DNA from: Modestobacter sp. L9-4
Lineage (GTDB): Bacteria > Actinomycetota > Actinomycetes > Mycobacteriales > Geodermatophilaceae
Length of the DNA: 64,000 nt
Assembly (NCBI RefSeq): GCF_019112525.1
Contig: NZ_CP077800.1
Location: forward strand, 1,860,001-1,924,000
Direction of reading: 5' to 3'
Positions 34,744 through 41,690 of the stretch are shown piece by piece; position 1 is the first letter of the stretch, and the number at the start of each line of letters is the position of its first letter. Under the pieces are notes generated by a model. The model did not search any database, was not told the DNA's origin, and worked only from the letters and a program-made list of their open reading frames with translations. The translations under genes were made by a program, and so were the position numbers.

Positions 34744-35450
34744 CCGGCCAGCGCGGCGGTGACCGCCGCCTCGACGTGCAGCCGGGTGGTGGGGAAGACC
34801 GGGACCGGGCTGTCGGCCGCACAGACGAGCAGCTCGATCTCGGTGCAGCCCAGGACGACGCCCTGCGCGCCGGCGTCGACGAGCCGGCGGATCACCCCGC
34901 GGTAGGCCTCCCGGGACTCCTCCCGGACCACACCCAGGCACAGCTCGTCGTAGATGACCCGGTGCACCTCGGCCCGGTCGTCGGCCGGTGGCACGAGGAC
35001 CCGCAGCCCGTGCCCGGCCAGGCGGTCGCGGTAGAAGTCCTGCTCCATGGTGAACGCGGTGCCCAGCAGCCCGACCGTGTCCAGGCCGGCGGCGGTCACC
35101 GCGGCCGCGGTGGCGTCGGCCAGGTGCACCAGCGGGATGCCGACCGCGGCCTGCACCTGGTCGGCGACCTTGTGCATGGTGTTCGTGCAGATCAGCAGCA
35201 GCTCGGCACCGGCGGCCTCCAGCCCGCGGGCCGCCTCGGCGAGCAGGTCCCCGGCCTGCGCCCACTCGCCGGCGACCTGCAGCCGCTCGACCTCGGCGAA
35301 GTCCAGCGAGGCGAGCACGCAGCGGGCCGAGTGCAGGCCACCCAGCCGCTCGCGCACCAGCTCGTTGGCCAGCCGGTAGTACTGCGCGCTGGACTCCCAG
35401 CTCATCCCACCCAGCATCCCGATCACCCGCTGCCCGGCCACGGCGGTCAT
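34728..35450 (-). CDS. Aspartate/glutamate racemase family protein
   Basis: 240 residues starting MTAVAGQRVIGMLGGMSWESSAQYY. The two catalytic cysteines of the cofactor-independent racemase fold are in LLICTNTMHKV (near residue 90) and VVLGCTEIELL (near 200). The GMSWEST-like start is typical of the YgeA/RacX branch, broad-specificity amino-acid racemases acting on Asp, Glu, Lys or Arg for wall or D-amino-acid metabolism. Its ATG overlaps the stop of the upstream serine hydrolase (ATGA), so the two are coexpressed. Confidence 0.9.
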   Translation of the reverse strand: MTAVAGQRVIGMLGGMSWESSAQYYRLANELVRERLGGLHSARCVLASLDFAEVERLQVAGEWAQAGDLLAEAARGLEAAGAELLLICTNTMHKVADQVQAAVGIPLVHLADATAAAVTAAGLDTVGLLGTAFTMEQDFYRDRLAGHGLRVLVPPADDRAEVHRVIYDELCLGVVREESREAYRGVIRRLVDAGAQGVVLGCTEIELLVCAADSPVPVFPTTRLHVEAAVTAALAGQPAG

Positions 35451-36778
35451 GACAGCAGCTGCCAGCCGCCCTCGTCCACCCCTCCGGGCACCGGCGCCTC
35501 GGGGTCGTAGGGCGTGCGGGTGAAGACGAAGGTCGCCAGGTCGAGGTGGTCCGGGGCGATCCGCAGCGTCTCCCCGGCGAAGTAGCCGTCCAGCCCGACC
35601 CACGTGCCGTCGGGGCGCGGGGCGAACCGGCTGGCCCGCCCACCACGGCCGGGCAGCGGCCCCAGGTGCAGCAGCCCACCGGCCTGCGCGCGCAGCACGT
35701 ACGGCGCCGGCCCCCAGAACCAGACGCCGAGCAGGTCCAGCGGCAGTGCCGGCGCCGACGGCGTCCAGGCGTCCACCACGCGCGGCTCGGCGGTGCGCAG
35801 GTCCGCGAGCAGCCCGGGCACCAGCGGGTCCAGGCCGCTGGTGGTGTTGGCCAGCGTCACGGCGCCGATCTGCTCGAGCCGGTCGACGAACACCCCGGCC
35901 AGGAACCCCGGCATCGACCCGCCGTGCCCGACCAGCACGTGGCCGTCGACGCGCAGCACCTGCAGGCCCAGCCCGTAGGCCGACCAGCCCGGCGCCGAGG
36001 AGTCGACGCCGGCGGGCACCGTCATCTCCTCCAGCGTCGCCGCCGACAGCACGTCCCCGGTGTCGCCGATCAGGAAGGCGGCGAGCCGGGCCAGGTCGGC
36101 GAGCGTGGCCCACAGCTGGCCGGCCGCGGCCATCACCCCGGCGTCGTGCTCGGGCTCGGGCAGCACCACGTCGGCCCACGGGTGCACCGCGGCGCCCACC
36201 GCCGCGCGTCCGCTGGGCCGGGGCGTCGTGCGGGTCATGCCCAGGGGCAGCAGCACCTCGTCCCGGACGGCGTCGGCCCAGGGGCGCTGCCGGTGCCGGG
36301 CGACGAGCTCACCGAGCAGGCCGTAGCCCAGGTTCGAGTAGTGGAAGCGCCGGGCCGCCCCCAGGACGACGTCGTCACCGGTGAGCCGCAGGTCCTCCAG
36401 CGAGCCGCCGGGCACGCGCTCCCACCAGCCGCCGGGGCTCTCGGACCCCGCGCCGGCCAGGTGCGACAGCAGCTGGCCCACGGTGCGCTCCCCCAGCGGG
36501 GTGCCGGGCACGTGCCGCTCCAGCGGGTCGTCGAGGCCGAGCAGGCCCTCGTCGCGCAGCCGCATGACCACCAGCGCGGTGACCGTCTTGCTGATCGAGC
36601 CGAGCCGGTGCTGGACGTCCTCGTGCGGCTCGGCGACGTCACCGCGCCCGGTGGACCAGGCCAGCCCACCGTCGCGGACGACGCCGGCGACGAGGCCCGG
36701 CGCCCGGCCGTCGCGCTGCACGCGGGCGGTGCGGGCCAGCAGGGCACGGGCGGTGGACGGGAGCACCGGTTCGACCAT
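35447..36778 (-). CDS. Beta-lactamase-fold serine hydrolase
   Basis: 443 residues of the class C beta-lactamase/esterase fold. The nucleophile motif is SISKTVTALVVMRL near residue 78, the second motif is FHYSNLGYGLLGELV near 160, and an HGG-type third motif lies in VLVGHGGSMPGFLAG near 300. There is no clear signal peptide, so it is probably a cytoplasmic or peripheral esterase or D-amino-acid peptide hydrolase, not a resistance beta-lactamase. Coupling to the amino-acid racemase makes a D-amino-acid peptide substrate plausible; that is inference. Confidence 0.87.
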   Translation of the reverse strand: MVEPVLPSTARALLARTARVQRDGRAPGLVAGVVRDGGLAWSTGRGDVAEPHEDVQHRLGSISKTVTALVVMRLRDEGLLGLDDPLERHVPGTPLGERTVGQLLSHLAGAGSESPGGWWERVPGGSLEDLRLTGDDVVLGAARRFHYSNLGYGLLGELVARHRQRPWADAVRDEVLLPLGMTRTTPRPSGRAAVGAAVHPWADVVLPEPEHDAGVMAAAGQLWATLADLARLAAFLIGDTGDVLSAATLEEMTVPAGVDSSAPGWSAYGLGLQVLRVDGHVLVGHGGSMPGFLAGVFVDRLEQIGAVTLANTTSGLDPLVPGLLADLRTAEPRVVDAWTPSAPALPLDLLGVWFWGPAPYVLRAQAGGLLHLGPLPGRGGRASRFAPRPDGTWVGLDGYFAGETLRIAPDHLDLATFVFTRTPYDPEAPVPGGVDEGGWQLLS

Positions 36779-36787
36779 CCCCGCAGG

Positions 36788-37168
36788 CTAGCCAGCCCGG
36801 ACCGACGCGGTCTCCCCCAGCGGCAGCCGGCCGGTGCGCTGCGCCCAGCGCTCGAACACCACGGTGCACAGCGGCGGCAGCGAGGCCAGCAGCGCCAGGG
36901 CCGTGGTGTTCGGCGACCAGCGCAGCACCCGCCAGGCCAGCAGGGTCGTGGCGACGTAGGCGAGGAACACCACGCCGTGCACCGGGCCGGCGAGCTGGAC
37001 GCCGACCTCGGAGGTCTTCAGCACCCACTTGACGAACATCCCGGCCAGCAGCAGCACCCAGCTCACCGCCTCGGCGACGGCCACGACGCGGAAGGCGCGG
37101 GCGACGGTGCGCGGGTCGGTCAGGGCGGCGGGCACGGCACTCCTCGGGTCCAGCGGTCGGTCGGGCAC
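36788..37168 (-). CDS. DUF3817 membrane protein
   Basis: 126 residues with three hydrophobic helices. VARAFRVVAVAEAVSWVLLLAGMFVKWV near residue 22 and LAGPVHGVVFLAYVATTLL near 60 match the DUF3817 (YdzA-like) family. The GTG start at 37168 is one of two; the conserved region would also be complete from a GTG at VPAALTDP. The family has no known function. It is 9 bp after the serine hydrolase start on the same strand, so likely the promoter-proximal gene of a three-gene unit. Confidence 0.82.
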   Translation of the reverse strand: MPDRPLDPRSAVPAALTDPRTVARAFRVVAVAEAVSWVLLLAGMFVKWVLKTSEVGVQLAGPVHGVVFLAYVATTLLAWRVLRWSPNTTALALLASLPPLCTVVFERWAQRTGRLPLGETASVRAG

Positions 37169-37228
37169 ATCCTGCCCGGGCTGCCTGTGCGCCCCGCGGC
37201 GACGGCCTCGTGGAGCACCCCGGACGCA

Positions 37229-37266
37229 CCGGTGCCCCGGTCGCCAGCAGGCGACCGGGGCACCGG
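37229..37266 (-). terminator. Terminator of the NlpC/P60 gene
   Basis: A perfect 17-bp stem, CCGGTGCCCCGGTCGCC at 37229-37245 and its complement at 37250-37266, loop AGCA. It lies 16 bases past the stop at 37282. Confidence 0.8.
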
Positions 37267-37281
37267 GAACAGCGGGTCGGG

Positions 37282-38502
37282 TCAGCCGAGGCGGCGCATC
37301 GCGGTGATGCCACCGACGGCGTCGATGCTGGCGACCTTGACCACGTCACCGGACGTCGGGGCGTGCACCATCTGCCCGCCCCCGATGTAGATGCCGATGT
37401 GGTAGACGGGGCTGCCGAAGGCGATCAGGTCGCCGGGCTGCAGGTCGCCGCGGGAGACCGCGCGGCCCATGGAGGCCTGCGCCTTGCTCGAGTGCGGCAG
37501 GGAGACGCCGGCGGCGGCGTAGGCGTACTGCACCAGACCTGAGCAGTCGAACGAGCTCGGGCCGGCGGCGGCCCAGACGTAGGGCGAGCCGCGCTTGGCC
37601 ATGGCCGCCGCGACGGCGGTGCCAGCGGCACCACTGGCGGCGACGGGAGCCGCGTCCTCGGCCGGGGCGGGAGCCGCCGGGGCGGCCGGGGCTGCCGGGG
37701 CGGCGGCGGACCGGGTGGCCCGGGACGCCGCGGGCGCCTGACGCTCGGCGGCGGCAGCGGTGGCCGGCGCAGCGCTGGAGGCCTGCTCGGCCTGGGCGGC
37801 CTGCGCTGCCTGGGCGGCCTCGGCAGCGGCGGCCTCGCGGGCCGCAGCGGCAGCAGCAGCTGCGGCCTGCTCCTCGGCGAGCTTGCGGGCCCGCTCCTGC
37901 TCCTCGGCGGTGAGCCGGTCGAAGTCGGCCTTGTACTGGTCGATCTGGGACTGCAGGTCGGCCTGCTGGCGGGCGACCTCCTCGACCTGCGCCTGCGCGG
38001 CGGCAGCGGCGGAGTCGGCGTCGGCCTTCGCCTGGGCGGCGGCCTGGGTGGCCTGCTCGGCCTCGCCGAGGACCGCGTTGTTGTGGTCGGCGATGGTGCC
38101 CAGCGTGCCGACGCGGTCGATCATCTCGTCGGCGGAGGTGCTGGTCAGCATGGCCTGCAGGGTGTCCAGGCGGTCGCCGGTGTAGGCGCTGCGGGCCACC
38201 TCGGTGACCTTGTCGCGGGCACTGCCCACCGCGGCGTCGGCGTCGGCGACCTTGGCGGCGGCCTGCTCGGCGGCGGCCTGCTGGTCGGCCAGCTGCACAC
38301 GGGCGTCGTTGAACTGCTCGGTGACGACCTCGAGGTCGTGACCACGGGCGGCGACGAGGGCCGCGGCCTCCTGCGAGCTGGCCGGCGTTTCGGGCGCGGC
38401 CGACGCGGGAAGGGAGGTGAGGGAGACGACGCCGGCGGCGGCCAGCGAGATCAGGACGGCGGTCGTGGACCGACGGCGGGCAGAGCTGAGCGAACTCGCC
38501 AT
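37282..38502 (-). CDS. Secreted NlpC/P60 peptidoglycan endopeptidase (RipA-like)
   Basis: 406 residues. A signal peptide (MASSLSSARRRSTTAVLISLAAAGVVSL...ASA) is followed by a long Ala/Glu/Gln coiled-coil (residues 50-220), an Ala/Pro-rich linker, and a C-terminal NlpC/P60 domain with catalytic Cys in FDCSGLVQYAYAAAG, His in VYHIGIYIGGGQMVHAP. It cleaves peptide crosslinks in the wall during septation or growth; the coiled coil may autoinhibit or bind a partner. A c-di-AMP riboswitch lies in its leader, which ties its expression to the osmotic and wall-stress signal. The first 9 codons of the longer frame are within the leader and are not used. Confidence 0.92.
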   Translation of the reverse strand: MASSLSSARRRSTTAVLISLAAAGVVSLTSLPASAAPETPASSQEAAALVAARGHDLEVVTEQFNDARVQLADQQAAAEQAAAKVADADAAVGSARDKVTEVARSAYTGDRLDTLQAMLTSTSADEMIDRVGTLGTIADHNNAVLGEAEQATQAAAQAKADADSAAAAAQAQVEEVARQQADLQSQIDQYKADFDRLTAEEQERARKLAEEQAAAAAAAAAREAAAAEAAQAAQAAQAEQASSAAPATAAAAERQAPAASRATRSAAAPAAPAAPAAPAPAEDAAPVAASGAAGTAVAAAMAKRGSPYVWAAAGPSSFDCSGLVQYAYAAAGVSLPHSSKAQASMGRAVSRGDLQPGDLIAFGSPVYHIGIYIGGGQMVHAPTSGDVVKVASIDAVGGITAMRRLG

Positions 38503-38529
38503 GTGAGGCGGGTGTTTCCTTTCTTCCAC

Positions 38530-38690
38530 TCGCCGCCTACCGAGTTAGCTGACGGGTTCGGGCGGGAAGACGCCCGGCTCCGCACGGCCCGTACGGGTCG
38601 CGTGGAGCTTCACCCCAGTGCTGCGGTGGGTCCCCGGTCCACTGGCCCGCAGTGCTGCACGGGCCGCTGTGGTTCGGCGGCGGTCCAGGC
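38530..38690 (-). promoter_or_regulatory. c-di-AMP riboswitch (ydaO/yuaA class)
   Basis: Read on the minus strand, the leader of the NlpC/P60 gene contains the conserved pieces of the ydaO/yuaA riboswitch in order: CCGGGGACCC (about 38628-38640), GGGGTGAA a few bases later, and near the 3' end GCCCGAACCCGTCAGCTAAC (38546-38565) followed by TCGGTAGGCG (38535-38545). The last two blocks are the strongest signature of the class. The outermost stem probably uses GGCGGC near 38532 with GCCGCC near 38678; that boundary is approximate. The element ends about 28 bases before the ATG. In this class, c-di-AMP binding turns expression off. Confidence 0.85.
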
Positions 38691-38841
38691 GGTCGCTCCC
38701 CGGGAGGGGGCTGAGGTGCCCGTCCGGACCGTCGCCCACCGTAAGCGTGTGATGGGGAGATGACAAACGGTCGGGCCCGATTTGTGCAGAAACTCCTGGC
38801 GAGTGCACGGACACGCTCACCGGGCGTGACAGGCTCGCCGG

Positions 38842-39381
38842 ATGCGTGGCCTCGGGCGGCGGGAGTTCTGCCTCGTGCTGCTGCGCCGGATGGCCGACTC
38901 GCGGCCTGACCTGGTCACCGGCGCGCTCGTCCGACTGGACGCCGACCGCGCGGAGGCCCGCGAGGCGCACCGCCGGTGGCAGGCGCTGCAGCACTCCGCG
39001 GCGGGGCCGCGCGGCGTGTCGCTGCGGAGCGCCGTCCTCGGTCCGACCGAGGAGTGTGAGGAGCGCCTCTGGGGCGACGTGGCCCTCGTCGTCCGCCGCT
39101 GGGCGCTGCCGCTGTGGCCGCAGCTGCGCTGGGAGGTGGTCTCCCTGCCCGGGGGCCCGGTGCTCGGCGAGCAGCTGGTGCGCGCGGCCGGGTCGCCGCT
39201 GCCCGCGGCGACGGCCGGTGACCTGCGGGTGTGGGAGCACACGGTCGGCGACGTGGCCGCGCTGCCCGGCGCGGTGCAGGTCGACCCCCGGGTGGCCAGC
39301 CGCTGGGAGGTGCACGTGGCCGGCGTCCGGGCGCAGTTCGTCTGGGGGCTGCTGCAGCAGGTGCAGCCCGGGCCGCCATGA
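38842..39381 (+). CDS. Conserved hypothetical protein
   Basis: 179 residues, hydrophilic, without signal peptide or membrane helix. It begins MRGLGRREFCLVLLRRMADSRPDL, and the middle contains a Trp-rich run (VVRRWALPLWPQLRWEVVSLPGG) ending near FVWGLLQQVQPG. No family recognised. Its stop overlaps the start of the GNAT gene (ATGA), so the two are cotranslated, which suggests a shared pathway. The start is divergent from the c-di-AMP riboswitch leader, so its promoter lies in the same 340-bp gap. Confidence 0.7.
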   Translation: MRGLGRREFCLVLLRRMADSRPDLVTGALVRLDADRAEAREAHRRWQALQHSAAGPRGVSLRSAVLGPTEECEERLWGDVALVVRRWALPLWPQLRWEVVSLPGGPVLGEQLVRAAGSPLPAATAGDLRVWEHTVGDVAALPGAVQVDPRVASRWEVHVAGVRAQFVWGLLQQVQPGPP

Positions 39382-39851
39382 TCGGGCCCGTGCCGAGCCT
39401 CTCCCCCGCTGCCTGGGACGACCCCGTCGTCCAGCAGCTCGCCACCGCCCAGCAGGACGAGCTGCGCATCCGCTACGACGGCAAGGGCGAGCCCGGGGTG
39501 CCCCCGTCGGCCGGCGACGTCGCCGTCGTCCTGGTCGCCCGCGACGACGACGGGACGCCGATCGGCTGCGGTGCGCTGCGGGCGCTGGAGCCCGGCGCGG
39601 CCGAGGTGAAGCGGATGTACGTCGTCCCGGCCGCCCGGGGACGCGGGGTGTCCCGGCTGGTGCTGGCCGGGCTGGAGGCCGAGGCGCGGGCCCGCGGCTG
39701 GACCACGCTGCGGCTGGAGACCGGGCCCCGGCAGCCGGAGGCCGTCGGGCTCTACACCGCGGCCGGCTACGCGCCGGTCGGCGCCTTCGGGCACTACGTC
39801 GGCCACCCGGACGCCACGCACTCCCTCTTCTTCGCCCGCGACCTGACCTGA
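39378..39851 (+). CDS. GNAT family N-acetyltransferase
   Basis: 157 residues. The acetyl-CoA site is seen in EVKRMYVVPAARGRGVSRLVLAGLEAEARARGW (residues 75-105), with the RGRG pyrophosphate loop, followed by LRLETGPRQPEAVGLYTAAGYAPVG. The substrate is unknown. The start ATG overlaps the stop of the upstream unknown gene. It resembles MarR-associated GNAT proteins of the YpeA/small-substrate kind, with no distinguishing specificity residue visible. Confidence 0.88.
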   Translation: MIGPVPSLSPAAWDDPVVQQLATAQQDELRIRYDGKGEPGVPPSAGDVAVVLVARDDDGTPIGCGALRALEPGAAEVKRMYVVPAARGRGVSRLVLAGLEAEARARGWTTLRLETGPRQPEAVGLYTAAGYAPVGAFGHYVGHPDATHSLFFARDLT

Positions 39852-39910
39852 GCGCGGACTCACAGCCGCCCTGGCGGGCGCGACCGGCCTGTACCTGGTC
39901 ACATGGGCGG

Positions 39911-40747
39911 GTGCAGGTGGCGAGAGAGGCGCGCGGCCTGCTGGCCACCATGCGGGACCGGCTCGCGGGGCGGGACACCGCGCTGATCGCCGCCGGGCTC
40001 ACCTTCTACGCCGGGATCGCCGTCGTCCCGGCGCTGGTGCTGTCGCTGGGACTGACCAGCTGGGTCGCCGGCGGCGACCGGGTGCGCACCCTCACCGGGC
40101 AGCTGGCCTCGGTGCTGCCGACCGAGCTGGGGGCGCCCGCCGCGGTCGCCCGGCTCGCCGACGCCGGCACCCAGCTCAGCGTGGTGGGGGCGCTGCTGAC
40201 CCTGCTGCCGATCTCCCTCTACGGCGAGGGCGTGCGCCGGGCGCTGCTGCGCTTCAGCCCCGCGCACGACCGGTTCACCGCCTGGCGCGGCCGGCTGGCG
40301 TCGCTGCCGCTGCTGGTGCTCGCGCCGCTGCTGCTCTACCCGTTGCTGCTGGTCGCCCGGCTGCTGGCCCGGCTGGCCGACACGCCGGGGTTCGGCGCGA
40401 CCGTCGGCGGGTTCTTCGCCGGTTACTACTCGGTGCTGTTCGCCCTCACCCTGCCGCTTGTCTGGGTGTTTCGGGTGGTCGCGGCCGGCCGGCTGCGGTG
40501 GCGGGCCGTCGTGGTCGGCGCCCTGTTCACCGCGGGCTCCCTGTCGGGCTTCCTGCAGGGCTTCGTACTGTTCCTGGCCCTGCCCCTGGACCTGGGCGCC
40601 CCGTTCGGCGGGCTCACCGCGGTCGGCGGGGCGGTGGCCGTGGCGTTCTGGCTGTTCCTGCTGCAGTTCGTGCTCATCGCCGGGTGGCTGTTCACCGAGG
40701 CGATCGACGAGCGGCTCCGCCGCGGGACGCCGGCGGTCAGTCGCTGA
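39911..40747 (+). CDS. YihY/BrkB family membrane protein
   Basis: About 278 residues from GTG 39911. A basic N-terminus (VAREARGLLATMRDRLAGRDTALIAAGLTFYAGIAVVPALVLSLGL) is followed by six hydrophobic segments. The AGLTFYAGIAVVPAL motif near residue 25 is the hallmark of the YihY (formerly ribonuclease BN) family. These proteins are cytoplasmic-membrane proteins of unknown transport or lipid role. Its 3' end overlaps the convergent PPK2 gene by 11 bases, so there is no terminator between them. Confidence 0.88.
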   Translation: MQVAREARGLLATMRDRLAGRDTALIAAGLTFYAGIAVVPALVLSLGLTSWVAGGDRVRTLTGQLASVLPTELGAPAAVARLADAGTQLSVVGALLTLLPISLYGEGVRRALLRFSPAHDRFTAWRGRLASLPLLVLAPLLLYPLLLVARLLARLADTPGFGATVGGFFAGYYSVLFALTLPLVWVFRVVAAGRLRWRAVVVGALFTAGSLSGFLQGFVLFLALPLDLGAPFGGLTAVGGAVAVAFWLFLLQFVLIAGWLFTEAIDERLRRGTPAVSR

Positions 40748-41591
40748 GCGGGTGCTCCTCGATCAGCCGGTCGCGCTGCTCGGCGACGTCGTAGGCCGGC
40801 GCGGGCAGCCGCGGGTCCAGGTCGGTGAGGGTGTCCAGCAGCAGCCGGCCCACCGCCCAGTTGCGGTACCACTTCCGGTCGGCGGGGACGACGTACCAGG
40901 GCGCGGCGTCGGTGCTGGTGCGCTCGAGCACCGTCTCGTAGGCGCGCTGGTAGTCCGGCCACAGGGCGCGGTCGTCGAGGTCACCGGGATCGAACTTCCA
41001 CTGCTTGGCCGAGTCGTCGAGCCGGGCCAGCAGCCGCTGCTTCTGCTCCCACGGGGAGATGTGCAGCAGCACCTTGACCAGGGTCACGCCGTCGTCGACC
41101 AGCTGTTGCTCGAACCGCACGATCTCCCGGTACCGCCGCTCGACCACCGCCGGCGGGGCCAGCTGCCGCACCCGGCCGGCGAGCACGTCCTCGTAGTGCG
41201 AGCGGTCGAACACGCCGAGCTGACCGGGCGCGGGGACGGCGCGCCGCACCCGCCAGAGGAAGCCGTGCCGGAGCTCCTCCGGGGTGGGCCGCTTGAACCC
41301 GGTGACCGCCACGCCCTGGGGCTGGACGGTGCCGACGACGTGCCGCACGACGCCGCCCTTGCCGCTGGTGTCCATGCCCTGCAGCACGAGCAGCACCCGC
41401 CGCCGTCCGCCGGTGACGCCCTCGGCGTAGAGCCGTTCCTGCAGCTCGGCCAGCCGGCGCCCCTCGGCCGCGGCCACCTCACGGGTGTGCTCCTTGTCCC
41501 CGGGCACCAGCGGGGTCGACCGCGGGTCGATCTCGCGCAGCCGCACCGGGGCCGCGGGGGCGCGCAGCGTCTCACGCAGGGAGGGGGCCAT
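40737..41591 (-). CDS. Polyphosphate kinase 2 family protein
   Basis: 284 residues. Walker A is LLVLQGMDTSGKGGVVRHVVG near residue 70, Walker B-like FDRSHYEDVLAGRV near 130, and the lid has HISPWEQKQRLLARLDDSAKQWKFDPGDLDDR near 190. PPK2 enzymes use polyphosphate to phosphorylate nucleotides (usually AMP to ADP or ADP to ATP), so this should help recharge nucleotides from stored polyphosphate. Class I, II or III cannot be decided safely; the single-domain size and the LRHGFLWRV stretch fit the common AMP/ADP type. Confidence 0.9.
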   Translation of the reverse strand: MAPSLRETLRAPAAPVRLREIDPRSTPLVPGDKEHTREVAAAEGRRLAELQERLYAEGVTGGRRRVLLVLQGMDTSGKGGVVRHVVGTVQPQGVAVTGFKRPTPEELRHGFLWRVRRAVPAPGQLGVFDRSHYEDVLAGRVRQLAPPAVVERRYREIVRFEQQLVDDGVTLVKVLLHISPWEQKQRLLARLDDSAKQWKFDPGDLDDRALWPDYQRAYETVLERTSTDAAPWYVVPADRKWYRNWAVGRLLLDTLTDLDPRLPAPAYDVAEQRDRLIEEHPLSD

Positions 41592-41630
41592 GGGGTGGAG
41601 CCTAGGGACGCCGCCCGCCGGTGCGCCCCA

Positions 41631-41690
41631 GGCATGGGTACCTCTACCTGTGTCCCGGGAGCCCCGGACACAGGTAGAGGTACCTATGCC
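41631..41690. repeat. Long hairpin overlapping the HelD stop codon
   Basis: A 25-bp stem, 41631-41655 with 41666-41690, with a single G-U wobble at 41636/41685 and a 10-nt loop. It includes the sequence GGTACCTCTACCTGTGTCC in the left arm. The TAG stop of the helicase gene lies inside the right arm (41684-41686). It is much longer than the other terminators here; its loop length matches that of the palindrome at 45401-45448, though the arm sequence differs. Confidence 0.75.
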
